A stretch of DNA of 39,299 nt. Source: Chloroflexi bacterium GWB2_54_36. GTDB taxonomy: Bacteria > Chloroflexota > Anaerolineae > Anaerolineales > Anaerolineaceae. Under the pieces are notes generated by a model, which was not told the origin of the DNA, did not search any database, and saw only the letters and a list, made by a program, of their open reading frames with translations. Each line of letters opens with the position of its first letter. Position 1 is the stretch's first letter. Below, in pieces: positions 30,640 through 39,111 of this stretch. The translations under genes and the position numbers were made by a program. Where the stretch lies: the NCBI GenBank assembly GCA_001796355.1, contig MGMG01000014.1, forward strand, positions 1 through 39,299. The letters run 5' to 3'.

Positions 30640-31191
30640 ATGAGTGAAAAACGAGCGCAAATTATCCCATTTAATGCAGTCAATGAATTTTTATTGCCTG
30701 AATATCGCCTGAAAATTCTTCAACAGGCCTTTTCCGAACTCAACAACCTGCCGGAAGGCCGCCGGAGCGCCATCAGTCGGCTGGTGAAAAAACTGGTCAC
30801 CGTCTCCGGGTTCCGCAACAGCGCGCTGGCGCCCGCGCCGGTGAAAGCCCGGGCAGCGGTCTCGGCATTCGAAAAATCAGCCGAATTTTCCAGCCAGATC
30901 ATGGGCGCCTGGTATGATCTGCACCCGGAATTGGCACAGAAGGTTTATGACTTGCTCAAAGCCCGCAACTGGGAACTGTTGCCATTGGACGCTGACCGCA
31001 GCAAATTGCCTGGCTTTCTGACTCGCTGGCCGCAAGCCGAGACCTTCGAAGTATTGGACGACGCTTATGCTGCTCAATACCCCGCTGACGGCGAGCACGA
31101 GTACGACATTAATATGATGATCGCCTGGCTGAGCGGCCGGTTACCGGTTGACATGGTGGAAAAGGTGGATGAGGTGGAAGCGGGCGAGTAA
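30640..31191 (+). CDS. conserved hypothetical protein, 183 residues
   Basis: No family recognised. Soluble, mainly helical: FNAVNEFLLPEYRLKILQQA (11-30), RRSAISRLVKKLVTVSGFRN (42-61), then ELAQKVYDLLKARNWELLPL near 102-121, and an acidic C-terminus (VDMVEKVDEVEAGE). ATG 30640 lies 7 nt after a perfect TATAAT and lacks a Shine-Dalgarno sequence. It converges on scpA with an 8 bp gap. The pattern LLKARNWELLPLDADRSKLP and PQAETFEVLDDAYAAQYP may be a small ligand- or protein-binding domain. Function unknown. Confidence 0.8.
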   Translation: MSEKRAQIIPFNAVNEFLLPEYRLKILQQAFSELNNLPEGRRSAISRLVKKLVTVSGFRNSALAPAPVKARAAVSAFEKSAEFSSQIMGAWYDLHPELAQKVYDLLKARNWELLPLDADRSKLPGFLTRWPQAETFEVLDDAYAAQYPADGEHEYDINMMIAWLSGRLPVDMVEKVDEVEAGE

Positions 31192-31199
31192 AACCCCGA

Positions 31200-32015
31200 T
31201 TATTCCTCGTCCTCGAGCGAGTGTTCTTCGTCGAACTCAAAGGGAAGCTCTTCAACCCCGTTCATGTCTGTGAGCGGCGTCAAATCGATATCACCGAACA
31301 AAGTTGTTTGTTCGGCTGACACGATATGGCGTTTCACCAGCTCGAGCATGGCTAAAAATGTGACAATAATCTCAACCCGCGGCATACTTTTCCCCAGGAT
31401 CGAGCGGAAGGTGATGGTTTTTAGGTTGCGCAAGTGCGACAGAATGGACTGAATTTTCTCGCGGATGGTGACACGCGGCATGGCGACCACTTTGTCCAGT
31501 GAAGTCAGCGCGGCTTTATTGAAGAAAACGCTGCGGGCAGCGTCCATGAAATCAACCAGGGTAATGCCGCTCAAGTCTAGTTTGACCTGGGTGGCCGTTA
31601 CCGGCGGGGGAGCCAGCCGCAGGTGGGTTTGCAACCCGGCTGCTTCGCGTTGGTTCAGATAGCCCGCCAGTTCCTTGAAGCGCTTGTAAAGGATTAACTG
31701 CCTTGCCAGCGCTTCTGCGGGGTCTTCCTCATCAGATCCGAGGTGGTCAATGGGCGGGCGCGGCAGCAGCGCGGCGGATTTGATCTGCAGCAGGCGGGCT
31801 GCGATCACCAGAAACGCAGAGACTTCCGCAGCGTTATGATCCTGCAGGACGCGCAAATACTCCAGGTACTGGTCCGTGACTTGCGCCAGCGCCAGCCGGG
31901 TTATATCCAGCTCGGCGCGTTCGATCAGTTCCAACAGCAAATCGAGCGGTCCTTCATAGACCGCCGTGGCAACCTGGTATCCCTCCGTTTGGTGTCCGGC
32001 GACTTGGAAACTCAC
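31200..32015 (-). CDS. scpA: segregation and condensation protein A (kleisin)
   Basis: ScpA bridges the SMC heads in the bacterial condensin and works with ScpB. The 271-residue protein has the family's N-terminal motif YEGPLDLLLELIERAELDIT near 19-38, FLVIAARLLQIKSAALLPRP near 68-87, and a C-terminal winged-helix part (VEIIVTFLAMLELVKRHIVS near 211-230) that binds the SMC cap. GTG start at 32015, 7 nt after a perfect -10, no Shine-Dalgarno sequence. SMC itself is encoded 3.3 kb away on the plus strand; scpB was not seen. Divergent from moaC over 85 bp. Confidence 0.93.
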   Translation of the reverse strand: MSFQVAGHQTEGYQVATAVYEGPLDLLLELIERAELDITRLALAQVTDQYLEYLRVLQDHNAAEVSAFLVIAARLLQIKSAALLPRPPIDHLGSDEEDPAEALARQLILYKRFKELAGYLNQREAAGLQTHLRLAPPPVTATQVKLDLSGITLVDFMDAARSVFFNKAALTSLDKVVAMPRVTIREKIQSILSHLRNLKTITFRSILGKSMPRVEIIVTFLAMLELVKRHIVSAEQTTLFGDIDLTPLTDMNGVEELPFEFDEEHSLEDEE

Positions 32016-32022
32016 GCCCGCT

Positions 32023-32028
32023 ATTATA
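32023..32028 (-). promoter_or_regulatory. -10 box of scpA (TGC-TATAAT), 7 nt before GTG
   Basis: Minus strand TATAAT (32028-32023) preceded by TGC, then AGCGGGC and the GTG start at 32015: extended -10 promoter with a leaderless start. Confidence 0.6.
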
Positions 32029-32088
32029 GCATCGGAATGACTACCCCGGTAAAATGACCGGTTTTAGGCGTATTTGCGCGCCTGACGG

Positions 32089-32094
32089 TATAAT
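32089..32094 (+). promoter_or_regulatory. -10 box of moaC, 6 nt before ATG
   Basis: TATAAT then TTGCTT and ATG 32101. The divergent scpA -10 lies 60 bp to the left, so both promoters share an 85 bp region. Confidence 0.6.
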
Positions 32095-32100
32095 TTGCTT

Positions 32101-32583
32101 ATGGCAAAACTTCAGCTATCTCATATCGATGAAAGCGGAAAAGCGCGCATGGTGGATGTTGGCGCCAAGCCAGAGACCGAGCGCACCGCCGTTGCCCGCG
32201 GCGAAGTGATTTTAAAACCGGAAACCCTGGCATTGATCAAAGCCGGTTTGATGAAAAAAGGCGATGTTTTAACCGTCGCCCAACTGGCGGGTATCATGGG
32301 CGCCAAAAAAACTTCCGAATTGATCCCGCTGTGCCACCCGATACCCATCCACCAGGTGGCCGTCGAGTTGGAATTGGACGACCAGTTGCCTGGGGTGATC
32401 ATCTCTTCCCGACTTAAAACCACTGGCAAGACCGGCATCGAAATGGAAGCGCTGACCGCCGTGGCCGTGGCTGCCCTGACGGTCTATGACATGGTAAAAG
32501 CCGTTGAAAAAACCGCCCGCATCACCAATATCCGGCTGGTCGAAAAACGCGGCGGCCAGAGCGGCGATGTGATCAACGAATAA
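32101..32583 (+). CDS. moaC: cyclic pyranopterin monophosphate synthase MoaC
   Basis: Molybdenum cofactor biosynthesis: with MoaA converts GTP to cPMP. The 160-residue protein has the MoaC landmarks: [18 protein letters not shown] near 5-22, [13 protein letters not shown] near 72-84 and [20 protein letters not shown] near 113-132 and DMVKAVEK after it. ATG 32101 chosen; a TTG two codons upstream would fall on the predicted transcript start. Followed after 19 bp by the MoaD-MoaE fusion. moaA is not in the window. Confidence 0.95.
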   Translation: MAKLQLSHIDESGKARMVDVGAKPETERTAVARGEVILKPETLALIKAGLMKKGDVLTVAQLAGIMGAKKTSELIPLCHPIPIHQVAVELELDDQLPGVIISSRLKTTGKTGIEMEALTAVAVAALTVYDMVKAVEKTARITNIRLVEKRGGQSGDVINE

Positions 32584-32602
32584 CGGTTAGATTGGAACCT
32601 GG

Positions 32603-33307
32603 ATGCCCACCATTACCCTTTTATTTTTTGCTCACCTGAAAGAAATCGCGGGGGTTAACCGCACGGTGATGGATCTTCCGGCTGGCGCCACCGTCCAGCA
32701 ACTCAAAGAACAGCTTCTGCGCGAAATTCCGAGTTTGGTGACGGTACTGCCCACTGCGCTGGTGGCGGTCAACCGCGAGTTTGCTTTTGACGAGGACATG
32801 GTCCCGCAGGATGCCGAAGTGGCAATTTTCCCACCGGTCAGCGGTGGCAGCGACCAACCGACCATCTTTCAGGTTACGCACGATGTGCTCGACCTGGATG
32901 ATTTACTCGATCGCATCACGCTGACTTCAACCGGCGCAGCGGCGGTATTCACCGGCATGGTGCGCGGTATCACCTCACGCGGTGAAGCGCATGAGACCGT
33001 CGCGCTGGAGTATGAGGCGTATGTGCCCATGGCTGAAGCCAAAATGGCGCAGGTGGCAGACGAGATTCGAGAACGCTGGCCAACCGTGCAGGGCATTGCC
33101 ATTGTCCAGCGTATTGGTTACCTGACCCCGCGAACGCCCACGGTGTTAATTGCCTGCACGGCTGCCCACCGCGACACCGGCGTGTTCGAGGCTGCCCGCT
33201 TCGGCATTGACCGCCTCAAGGAAATCGTCCCGATTTGGAAGAAAGAGATCCTTTCCAATGGCGAGGTGTGGGTCGAGGGCGATTACCATCCGCATAAAGG
33301 AGATTAA
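32603..33307 (+). CDS. MoaD-MoaE fusion (molybdopterin synthase, both subunits)
   Basis: Molybdopterin synthase inserts two sulfurs into cPMP; the sulfur is carried as a thiocarboxylate on the C-terminal Gly-Gly of MoaD. Here MoaD (1-82, beta-grasp: ITLLFFAHLKEIAGVNRTVM) ends in PPVSGG at 77-82 and continues directly into MoaE (about 88-234) with FTGMVRG, RIGYLTPRTPTVLIACTAAH, and the catalytic-Lys motif VPIWKKEI. The internal GG must be freed by cleavage for the carrier to work; a fused MoaX of Mycobacterium tuberculosis is reported to be cleaved after Gly82, the same position. 234 residues. ATG 32603, 19 bp after moaC, so same transcript. Confidence 0.9.
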   Translation: MPTITLLFFAHLKEIAGVNRTVMDLPAGATVQQLKEQLLREIPSLVTVLPTALVAVNREFAFDEDMVPQDAEVAIFPPVSGGSDQPTIFQVTHDVLDLDDLLDRITLTSTGAAAVFTGMVRGITSRGEAHETVALEYEAYVPMAEAKMAQVADEIRERWPTVQGIAIVQRIGYLTPRTPTVLIACTAAHRDTGVFEAARFGIDRLKEIVPIWKKEILSNGEVWVEGDYHPHKGD

Positions 33308-33314
33308 ACAGCCG

Positions 33315-34418
33315 ATGCCCAATATTCGCTGCGTAGACTGCGGTTCGCTCTATCCATCGCAAGGTGTACCGTTCCGCTGCCAGGAATGCGGCGGCATATT
33401 TGATTACGACGCTCCTTTCCAATTTTCGCTTGACAAGCTCGAACCGGACTTGCCGGGATACTGGCAGTATCGTCACGCTTTCGCCCTGCCGGCTGGCGCG
33501 CCGGTTGTCACCTTGGGCGAGGGCAATACGCCGCTGTTGTGGGAAGATTTTACCGGTGAAAAACTTGGGCTGAAGTTCGAATCGCTGAACCCGACCGGCT
33601 CATACAAGGACCGCGGTAGTGCCGTACTCGCCAGTCAACTGCTGGCGCGCGGCGTTAAGCAGGCGGTCGAGGACTCGTCCGGGAATGCCGGCGCTTCTTT
33701 CGCGGCTTACGCCGCCCATGCCCGGCTGTCCGGCCGGGTGTACGTCCCCGAATCTGCTTCCGGGCCCAAACGACAGCAAATCGAAGCTTATGGCGCGGAG
33801 CTTATGCGTATCCCTGGGCCGCGCTCTGAAGCAGCCAAAGCGGTGCTGACCCAGGTCGAGCAGGGGGTGCCGTATGCCAGCCACGCCTATTTACCGTTTG
33901 GTCTGGCGGGCATTGCCACCATTGCCTATGAGATTTGGCAGCAAATGGGACGAACGGTCCCAGCCGCGCTGATCGCCCCGGTTGGTCACGGCGGCTTGCT
34001 CCTCGGAATTGTGCGCGGTTTCCAGGCGCTGGTAAAAGCAGGATTGAGCAACGCAGAACCCTATTACGTCGGGGTACAGGCTGCAGCCTGCGATCCGGTC
34101 GTGCGCGCCTTTGAACACGGCCTGGATGCCATGCAATCCGCGCCAGAATTGCCGACCCTGGCGGAGGGGGTGCGAGTTCGCACGCCGGTGCGCGCCAGGG
34201 CGTTGATCGAACACATCTCGCCGGGTAAAGGGACATTCATTTCCATCGCCGAAGCTGAAATTCAATCATCCTACCAGCAGCTAGCCCAGCGCGGATACTA
34301 TGTTGAACCGACTTCCGCCCTGGTCTGGGCAGCGTACCGCGAATTGCATCGTAACCTGCCGCAACCGGCGGTTGCAGTTTTAAGCGGAAATGGGTTAAAA
34401 TATATTCCTACAAGCTGA
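33315..34418 (+). CDS. thrC: threonine synthase (PLP, Zn-ribbon N-terminus)
   Basis: Converts O-phosphohomoserine to threonine. From ATG 33315 (367 residues): a zinc-ribbon-like start with CVDC (6-9) and CQEC (22-25); TLGEGNTPLL near 66-75; NPTGSYKDRGS near 93-103 with the PLP Lys; DSSGNAGASFAAYAA; and VGHGGLLLGI for the phosphate loop. The in-frame open region extends upstream to 33150, but that would overlap the MoaE coding sequence, so ATG 33315, 7 bp after its stop, is preferred; AAGGAG lies 12 nt before it. It may be cotranscribed with moaC and the fusion, though the functions are unrelated. Cysteate synthase or another fold-type II enzyme is a less likely alternative. Confidence 0.88.
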   Translation: MPNIRCVDCGSLYPSQGVPFRCQECGGIFDYDAPFQFSLDKLEPDLPGYWQYRHAFALPAGAPVVTLGEGNTPLLWEDFTGEKLGLKFESLNPTGSYKDRGSAVLASQLLARGVKQAVEDSSGNAGASFAAYAAHARLSGRVYVPESASGPKRQQIEAYGAELMRIPGPRSEAAKAVLTQVEQGVPYASHAYLPFGLAGIATIAYEIWQQMGRTVPAALIAPVGHGGLLLGIVRGFQALVKAGLSNAEPYYVGVQAAACDPVVRAFEHGLDAMQSAPELPTLAEGVRVRTPVRARALIEHISPGKGTFISIAEAEIQSSYQQLAQRGYYVEPTSALVWAAYRELHRNLPQPAVAVLSGNGLKYIPTS

Positions 34419-34520
34419 AACCCTCTTTTGGAGGGTCATACACCAGAACTGGTGGAGCGCGAGCTACTTGATCCGGTTGGTTGAGGTGGCTTCCGCCCCC
34501 CGAGTTCCTAGGAGGACTCG
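34419..34520 (+). promoter_or_regulatory. structured leader of rnc
   Basis: The 102 nt between thrC and rnc fold into small hairpins: ACCCTC/GAGGGT (34420-34436), CACCAG/CTGGTG (34441-34454), and CGAGT/ACTCG (34501-34505, 34516-34520) whose loop holds the Shine-Dalgarno AGGAGG (34510-34515) and whose stem ends right before the TTG start. A -10-like TAAAATATATT lies at 34396-34406. In E. coli RNase III cuts its own leader to limit its synthesis; this leader could serve the same way (inference). Confidence 0.5.
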
Positions 34521-35240
34521 TTGGACAATCTTGCTGCACCGCACGCACAAGAGTCGCCTGCCGAATTGGCACAGCGGCTCCATTTAAATTTTAAGGACTT
34601 GTTGCTGCTCAGCCGGGCTTTAACCCACCGCTCCTTCCTCAATGAGCACACCGAGGCGTTGGAAGATAACGAGCGCCTGGAGTACCTGGGGGATGCCATC
34701 CTCGATTTTATTGTCGGAGTGTGGTTGTATCATCAATACCCCGAGATGGCTGAAGGCGATTTGACCCGGATGCGCTCCGCTTTGGTGCATACCGAACAAC
34801 TGGCAGTTTTTGCCCGGAAAATCATGCTGGGGAATGCCATGCGGCTTGGCCGCGGCGAAGTCCAGGCCGGCGGCCGCTACCGCTCGGCGCTGCTGTGCGA
34901 TACCTTCGAGGCAGTGGTCGGATCCATTTATTTGGATTCCGGCATCGACGCGGTGAATGCATTTATGCATCCACTGCTTCAAGAAGCCGCTGAAGATATC
35001 CTGCTCAACCACAAGAACGAAGATCCCAAAAGCCTGCTGCAAGAGTGGGCGCAGTCGCAGGGGTTCCAGGCGCCGCAGTACATTACGCGCAACGCCCACG
35101 GTCCCGACCATTCGAAAACTTTTGAATTGGAAGTTATCATCGCCGGAACGGTTTACGGCTACGGCGCCGGTCCGAGCAAGTCCACGGCCGCCAAAGCCGC
35201 TGCCCGCATGGCGCTGCTTAAACTTGGGCGGATTGAATAG
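34521..35240 (+). CDS. rnc: ribonuclease III
   Basis: Cleaves double-stranded RNA in rRNA maturation and mRNA decay. The 239-residue protein has the RNase III signature NERLEYLGDAIL near 50-61, the second acidic motif DTFEAVVGSIYLD near 128-140, and a C-terminal dsRNA-binding domain (DPKSLLQEWAQSQG near 168-181, ending KSTAAKAAARMALLKL). The TTG start at 34521 is supported by a perfect AGGAGG 5 nt upstream. Followed 26 bp later by smc, an rnc-smc order known from Firmicutes. Confidence 0.95.
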   Translation: MDNLAAPHAQESPAELAQRLHLNFKDLLLLSRALTHRSFLNEHTEALEDNERLEYLGDAILDFIVGVWLYHQYPEMAEGDLTRMRSALVHTEQLAVFARKIMLGNAMRLGRGEVQAGGRYRSALLCDTFEAVVGSIYLDSGIDAVNAFMHPLLQEAAEDILLNHKNEDPKSLLQEWAQSQGFQAPQYITRNAHGPDHSKTFELEVIIAGTVYGYGAGPSKSTAAKAAARMALLKLGRIE

Positions 35241-35266
35241 AAATCTCGCACCCGACAGGAAACTGC

Positions 35267-38200
35267 ATGCTTTCTCGCTTAAAATCGCTGGAACTACACG
35301 GATACAAAACGTTCGCCAGTCGAACCATATTCGAATTTCCCGGCAACATTACGGCCATTGTTGGGCCAAATGGCTCCGGAAAATCCAATATTGCCGATGC
35401 GCTGCGCTGGGTGCTGGGAGAGCAGTCTTACAGCCTGCTGCGCGGGCGCAAGACTGAGGACATGATTTTCTCAGGCTCCGAGCAGCGTCCCCGCGCCAGC
35501 ATGGCATCGGCGGCGATCACTTTTGACAATGATGACGGCTGGCTGCCGATCGATTACAGTGAAGTCTTGCTGGCCCGCCGGGCCTACCGCGACGGTCAAA
35601 ATGAATATGTGCTGAACGGTCAACGCGTGCGCCTGAAAGAAATCCACGAGTTGCTGGCGCAGTCCGGTTTGGCCGAACGCACCTACACCGTCATTGGCCA
35701 GGGATTGGTGGATGCTGCCCTGGCGCTTAAGCCTGAGGAACGTCGTCGTTTTTTTGAAGAAGCCGCCGGTATTGGCCTGTATCGCTCACGCCGCGAGGAA
35801 GCCATTAACCGCCTGGACGCAACCCGCCGCAATCTGGAGCGGGTGTTGGATATTCTGGGCGAATTGGAACCGCGGCTGAAGAGCCTCGAACGCCAGGCAG
35901 CCCGGGCGATTGAATATGACCGGATCAAAGCCGATTTACAAATTTTGCTGCGCGACTGGTACGGCTACCACTGGCATCGTATGCAGGGGGAGGTTACCCA
36001 CGCGCGGGATGTGCTGCATGTGCAGGAACAAAAGCTCGACCAGGCCCAGCGTAAATATGAGGAAGTAGATACGCGGGTCAAGGAACTGCGCGAACAGTTG
36101 ACCGGGGTGCGCAGCCGTTTGAACGGCTGGCATAGTCAATCTGCGGGACTGCACAATGCGCGCGAGCAGGTTAATCGGGCTTTAGCCGTGCTGGATGAGC
36201 GCCAACGCGCCCTGGCCGATCAGCAGGCAACGCTGCAATTCGATCTTGCCCGGGTTGAAGAGGAAGAAAATCTGCACCGCGACCGGTTGAGTAGCATGGA
36301 AGCGGAACGAGAGCGTTTGCAGTCTGAGTTGGATGATTCTGAAGCGCAGTTGGAAAAAGTGCGCGGCGCTTTGACTGAGCGTGAAACCAGCCGCAGCCGG
36401 TTGGAGAAAAATGTCCGTGATCTGCGCCGGCAGCTTCTTGCCAGCGAAACCCAGCAGGTGCAGCTCAAAGCCCACCTGGGTGAGATCAAAAACCGGCTTG
36501 AAATCCTGCGCAAGAACCTGGAATCCGCCCAGGCAGCCATGGAACCGGCTGAAAAATCCGTCCAAAGCACAAAAATCCGGCTGGATGAAACGCGCAGCGC
36601 ACAGGATAAAGCTGAAGCGGAGCGCCAGATGCTGGAAAGTGACCTGCGCGAGCTTCAGACCGGTGTAACCGGCGCTGAAACTCGGCGCAAACAAGCTCAG
36701 GATGAATTAGCGCACGTTAGCGGTGAAAAAACGCGCCTGGTGACCCAGTTGGAGGTGCTCGAACAGGCCGAACGCAGCCTCAGCGGATTGAATCAGGGCT
36801 CCAAGTCGGTGCTGCAGGCCGCACAGCAAGGTCAATTGGCCGGGCAGTACACCTCATTGAGCCAGTTGATCGAGGTACCCAGCGAGTACGAGCAAGCCAT
36901 CGCAGCCGTGTTGGGTGAAACGCTGGAAGGCATCGCTCTGGCCGGGAAAACGGATCCCGAAAAGGCACTGGAATTGTTGGCCAGCGGTGAAAAAGGCCGC
37001 GCCACCCTGTATCCGCTGGACTGGCTGCGCCTGGATGCGGCGCTTAAGTCTCCCAAGGATGCAGATTGTCTGGGCGTGGCTTCGCAACTGGTGCACGTCA
37101 AGGATGGCAGCCAGCCCGTGGTGGATTTACTGCTCGGGCAGGTGCTGGTGACGCGCGATCGCAAGAGCGCCCGGCGGCTGGCAGCCGCGCAGCCCATCAA
37201 TGTGCGTGTAGTCACCTTGCAAGGTGAGGTATTCAGCGGCAGCGGAGCAGTTACAGCCGGGCAGGTGAGCCGGTCTGCGCTGCTCACTCGCCCGCGCCAA
37301 TTACGCGAGGCAAAGGACTCCCTGGCAGAGGTGGAGGCCCGCCTGAACAAAGCGGATGTTGTAGCAAAAAAAGCTGTGCAGGAGCTAGAGCAGGCGCGCG
37401 AAGCGCTGCAGGCGAAGGAAAAAGCATTGCGCGAGCTGGATCAATCCGTTCGCCAATCTGCCCGCACCCTGCAGCAGGCAACGCTGGAATACGAGCAGGC
37501 GCGCCAGAAACGCGACTGGCAGCAGGGCCAACTGGTCAATTTTCAAGAGCAAATCAAAAAAAGCGAAGCCGAACGCAGCGCGAACAAGCAGGCGTTGGAT
37601 AAATGTGAAGGGGAAGCCGAATCGTTGGAACTGCAAATCCGCGATGTTCAGCGCAGTCTGGATGAGCTGCCAGTCAATGAGTTCCAGACGCAAGTTGTGC
37701 ATTGGAACACCCAGACCGCCCTGGCATCCCGCAGCCTCAAAGACGCTGACCGCCGCCTAGAAGAATACCGCCAGGCTTTGCAGACCAACCTGAATCAACA
37801 GCGCACCTTCCAGCAGCGCATGGAGCAGGCGCAAGCCGCCCAACAACTGCATGATCAGGAAAAACACGAGCAGCATCTCAAAGAAGTTGAACTCAATGTT
37901 CAAATTGAAACGCTGCGCGTCCAGATCGAGCCTGAAGAGCAGCAATTAGCCCAAATCGAAGAGCGCTACGAGCACCTGCAGGGAGATTTAACGGCAGCCC
38001 AGCAGGCTGTTGGCGTGGCGGAACGCTATGCAACCCAGTCGCAACTTGAATCCGGCCGGCTGCGCGATTCGCTTGACTCGCTGCGGCACCGCATCGAAGA
38101 GGATTTCGGGCTGGTGGCTTTTGAATACAAGGAAGACATTTCGGGGCCCACGCCGCTGCCATTCGACGGCTTGGTCCAGCAGCTACCTGTGGTTGTGCAA

Positions 38201-38878
38201 ATCCCGAGCGAATTGGAAGAATCCATCAACCGCCAGCGCAATCAACTGCGGCGCATGGGAGCCATCAACCCGGAGGCCAGGAGTGAATTCCTGGACGTCA
38301 AGGAACGCTTCACTTTCCTGAACGGCCAGGTTTCCGACCTGCGCAGAGCAGACGAAGACCTGCGTCAGGTAATCACCGAGCTGGACGAGTTGATGAAAAC
38401 CGAGTTCCGCAAGACTTTCAAAGCTGTTGCCGCGGAATTTACCGTCCTGTTTACCCGTTTATTCGGCGGCGGCACGGCGCGGTTGGTGCTGCAGGATGAA
38501 GACAACCCAACCGAGGGCGGCATCGACATCGAAGCCAAACTGCCCGGCCGGCGCGAGCAGGGTCTTTCCTTGCTTTCCGGCGGCGAGCGCTCGCTCACCG
38601 CAGTGGCGTTGATTTTTTCGCTGCTGAAAGTTTCGCCAACGCCGTTCTGCGTCATGGACGAAGTGGATGCCATGCTGGACGAAGCCAACGTTGGCCGGTT
38701 CACGGAATTACTGCGAGAACTGAGCCAGACCACCCAGTTTATCGTCATCACCCACAACCGCAATACGGTGCAGGTGGCTGATGTGATCTACGGCGTAACC
38801 ATGGGCAAAGACTCTGCCAGCCAGGTGATCTCGCTCAAGCTGGACGAAGTGCCCGAGGAACTGGTGCGCGCCCGGTAA
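35267..38878 (+). CDS. smc: chromosome segregation protein SMC
   Basis: Condensin ATPase with two long coiled coils. Walker A GPNGSGKSN at 33-41 with Q-loop region (VIGQGLVDAALALKPEERR near 143-161); coiled coil about 170-510; hinge about 520-670 (YTSLSQLIEVPSEYEQAIAA to GSGAVTAGQVSRS); second coiled coil about 675-1000; C-terminal head with signature LSLLSGGERSLTAVAL near 1099-1114 and Walker B FCVMDEVDAMLD near 1125-1136. 1203 residues. The ATG at 35267 is the only one that keeps the conserved N-terminal strand LKSLELHGYKTF. ScpA lies 3.3 kb upstream. The usual downstream ftsY is not seen within the 420 bp left in the window. Confidence 0.97.
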   Translation: MLSRLKSLELHGYKTFASRTIFEFPGNITAIVGPNGSGKSNIADALRWVLGEQSYSLLRGRKTEDMIFSGSEQRPRASMASAAITFDNDDGWLPIDYSEVLLARRAYRDGQNEYVLNGQRVRLKEIHELLAQSGLAERTYTVIGQGLVDAALALKPEERRRFFEEAAGIGLYRSRREEAINRLDATRRNLERVLDILGELEPRLKSLERQAARAIEYDRIKADLQILLRDWYGYHWHRMQGEVTHARDVLHVQEQKLDQAQRKYEEVDTRVKELREQLTGVRSRLNGWHSQSAGLHNAREQVNRALAVLDERQRALADQQATLQFDLARVEEEENLHRDRLSSMEAERERLQSELDDSEAQLEKVRGALTERETSRSRLEKNVRDLRRQLLASETQQVQLKAHLGEIKNRLEILRKNLESAQAAMEPAEKSVQSTKIRLDETRSAQDKAEAERQMLESDLRELQTGVTGAETRRKQAQDELAHVSGEKTRLVTQLEVLEQAERSLSGLNQGSKSVLQAAQQGQLAGQYTSLSQLIEVPSEYEQAIAAVLGETLEGIALAGKTDPEKALELLASGEKGRATLYPLDWLRLDAALKSPKDADCLGVASQLVHVKDGSQPVVDLLLGQVLVTRDRKSARRLAAAQPINVRVVTLQGEVFSGSGAVTAGQVSRSALLTRPRQLREAKDSLAEVEARLNKADVVAKKAVQELEQAREALQAKEKALRELDQSVRQSARTLQQATLEYEQARQKRDWQQGQLVNFQEQIKKSEAERSANKQALDKCEGEAESLELQIRDVQRSLDELPVNEFQTQVVHWNTQTALASRSLKDADRRLEEYRQALQTNLNQQRTFQQRMEQAQAAQQLHDQEKHEQHLKEVELNVQIETLRVQIEPEEQQLAQIEERYEHLQGDLTAAQQAVGVAERYATQSQLESGRLRDSLDSLRHRIEEDFGLVAFEYKEDISGPTPLPFDGLVQQLPVVVQIPSELEESINRQRNQLRRMGAINPEARSEFLDVKERFTFLNGQVSDLRRADEDLRQVITELDELMKTEFRKTFKAVAAEFTVLFTRLFGGGTARLVLQDEDNPTEGGIDIEAKLPGRREQGLSLLSGGERSLTAVALIFSLLKVSPTPFCVMDEVDAMLDEANVGRFTELLRELSQTTQFIVITHNRNTVQVADVIYGVTMGKDSASQVISLKLDEVPEELVRAR

Positions 38879-38973
38879 GGGATTATGGCTTGCAGTGGGG
38901 CTGCCCTAATCGAATAGGGGTATAGGGTATGCCAAGCATAAATATTATGAAGTCGATGCTCGATTAAGATAAA

Positions 38974-38995
38974 CCCGCCCCAAGACTGGGGCGGG
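38974..38995 (-). terminator. GC-rich hairpin (CCCGCCCC-AAGACT-GGGGCGGG)
   Basis: Perfect 8 bp stem, 6 nt loop. On the minus strand TTTATCTTAATCG follows (weak U-tract); on the plus strand no T-run follows. It may end the parvulin transcript from the right or, as a barrier, the smc transcript. Confidence 0.5.
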
Positions 38996-39049
38996 AAGGG
39001 CGGGGTTGATAACTTTATGGCATCCGGGATACGACTCGATTAAGATATA

Positions 39050-39073
39050 GAGACGGCTCGCGTGAGCCGCCTC
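39050..39073 (-). terminator. hairpin downstream of the parvulin gene
   Basis: GAG-A-CGGCTC (39050-39059), loop GCGT, GAGCCG-C-CTC (39064-39073). On the minus strand TATATCTTAATCGAG follows, the same flank as at 38974. It lies 38 bp after the parvulin stop codon. Confidence 0.55.
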
Positions 39074-39111
39074 TACTATTATCGAAATTATATAGTACTG
39101 CTAGTCTTCGT

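Noticed and set aside
33150..33314. Upstream extension of threonine synthase
   Set aside because: It would overlap the conserved MoaE C-terminus in another frame and adds residues before the zinc-ribbon start.
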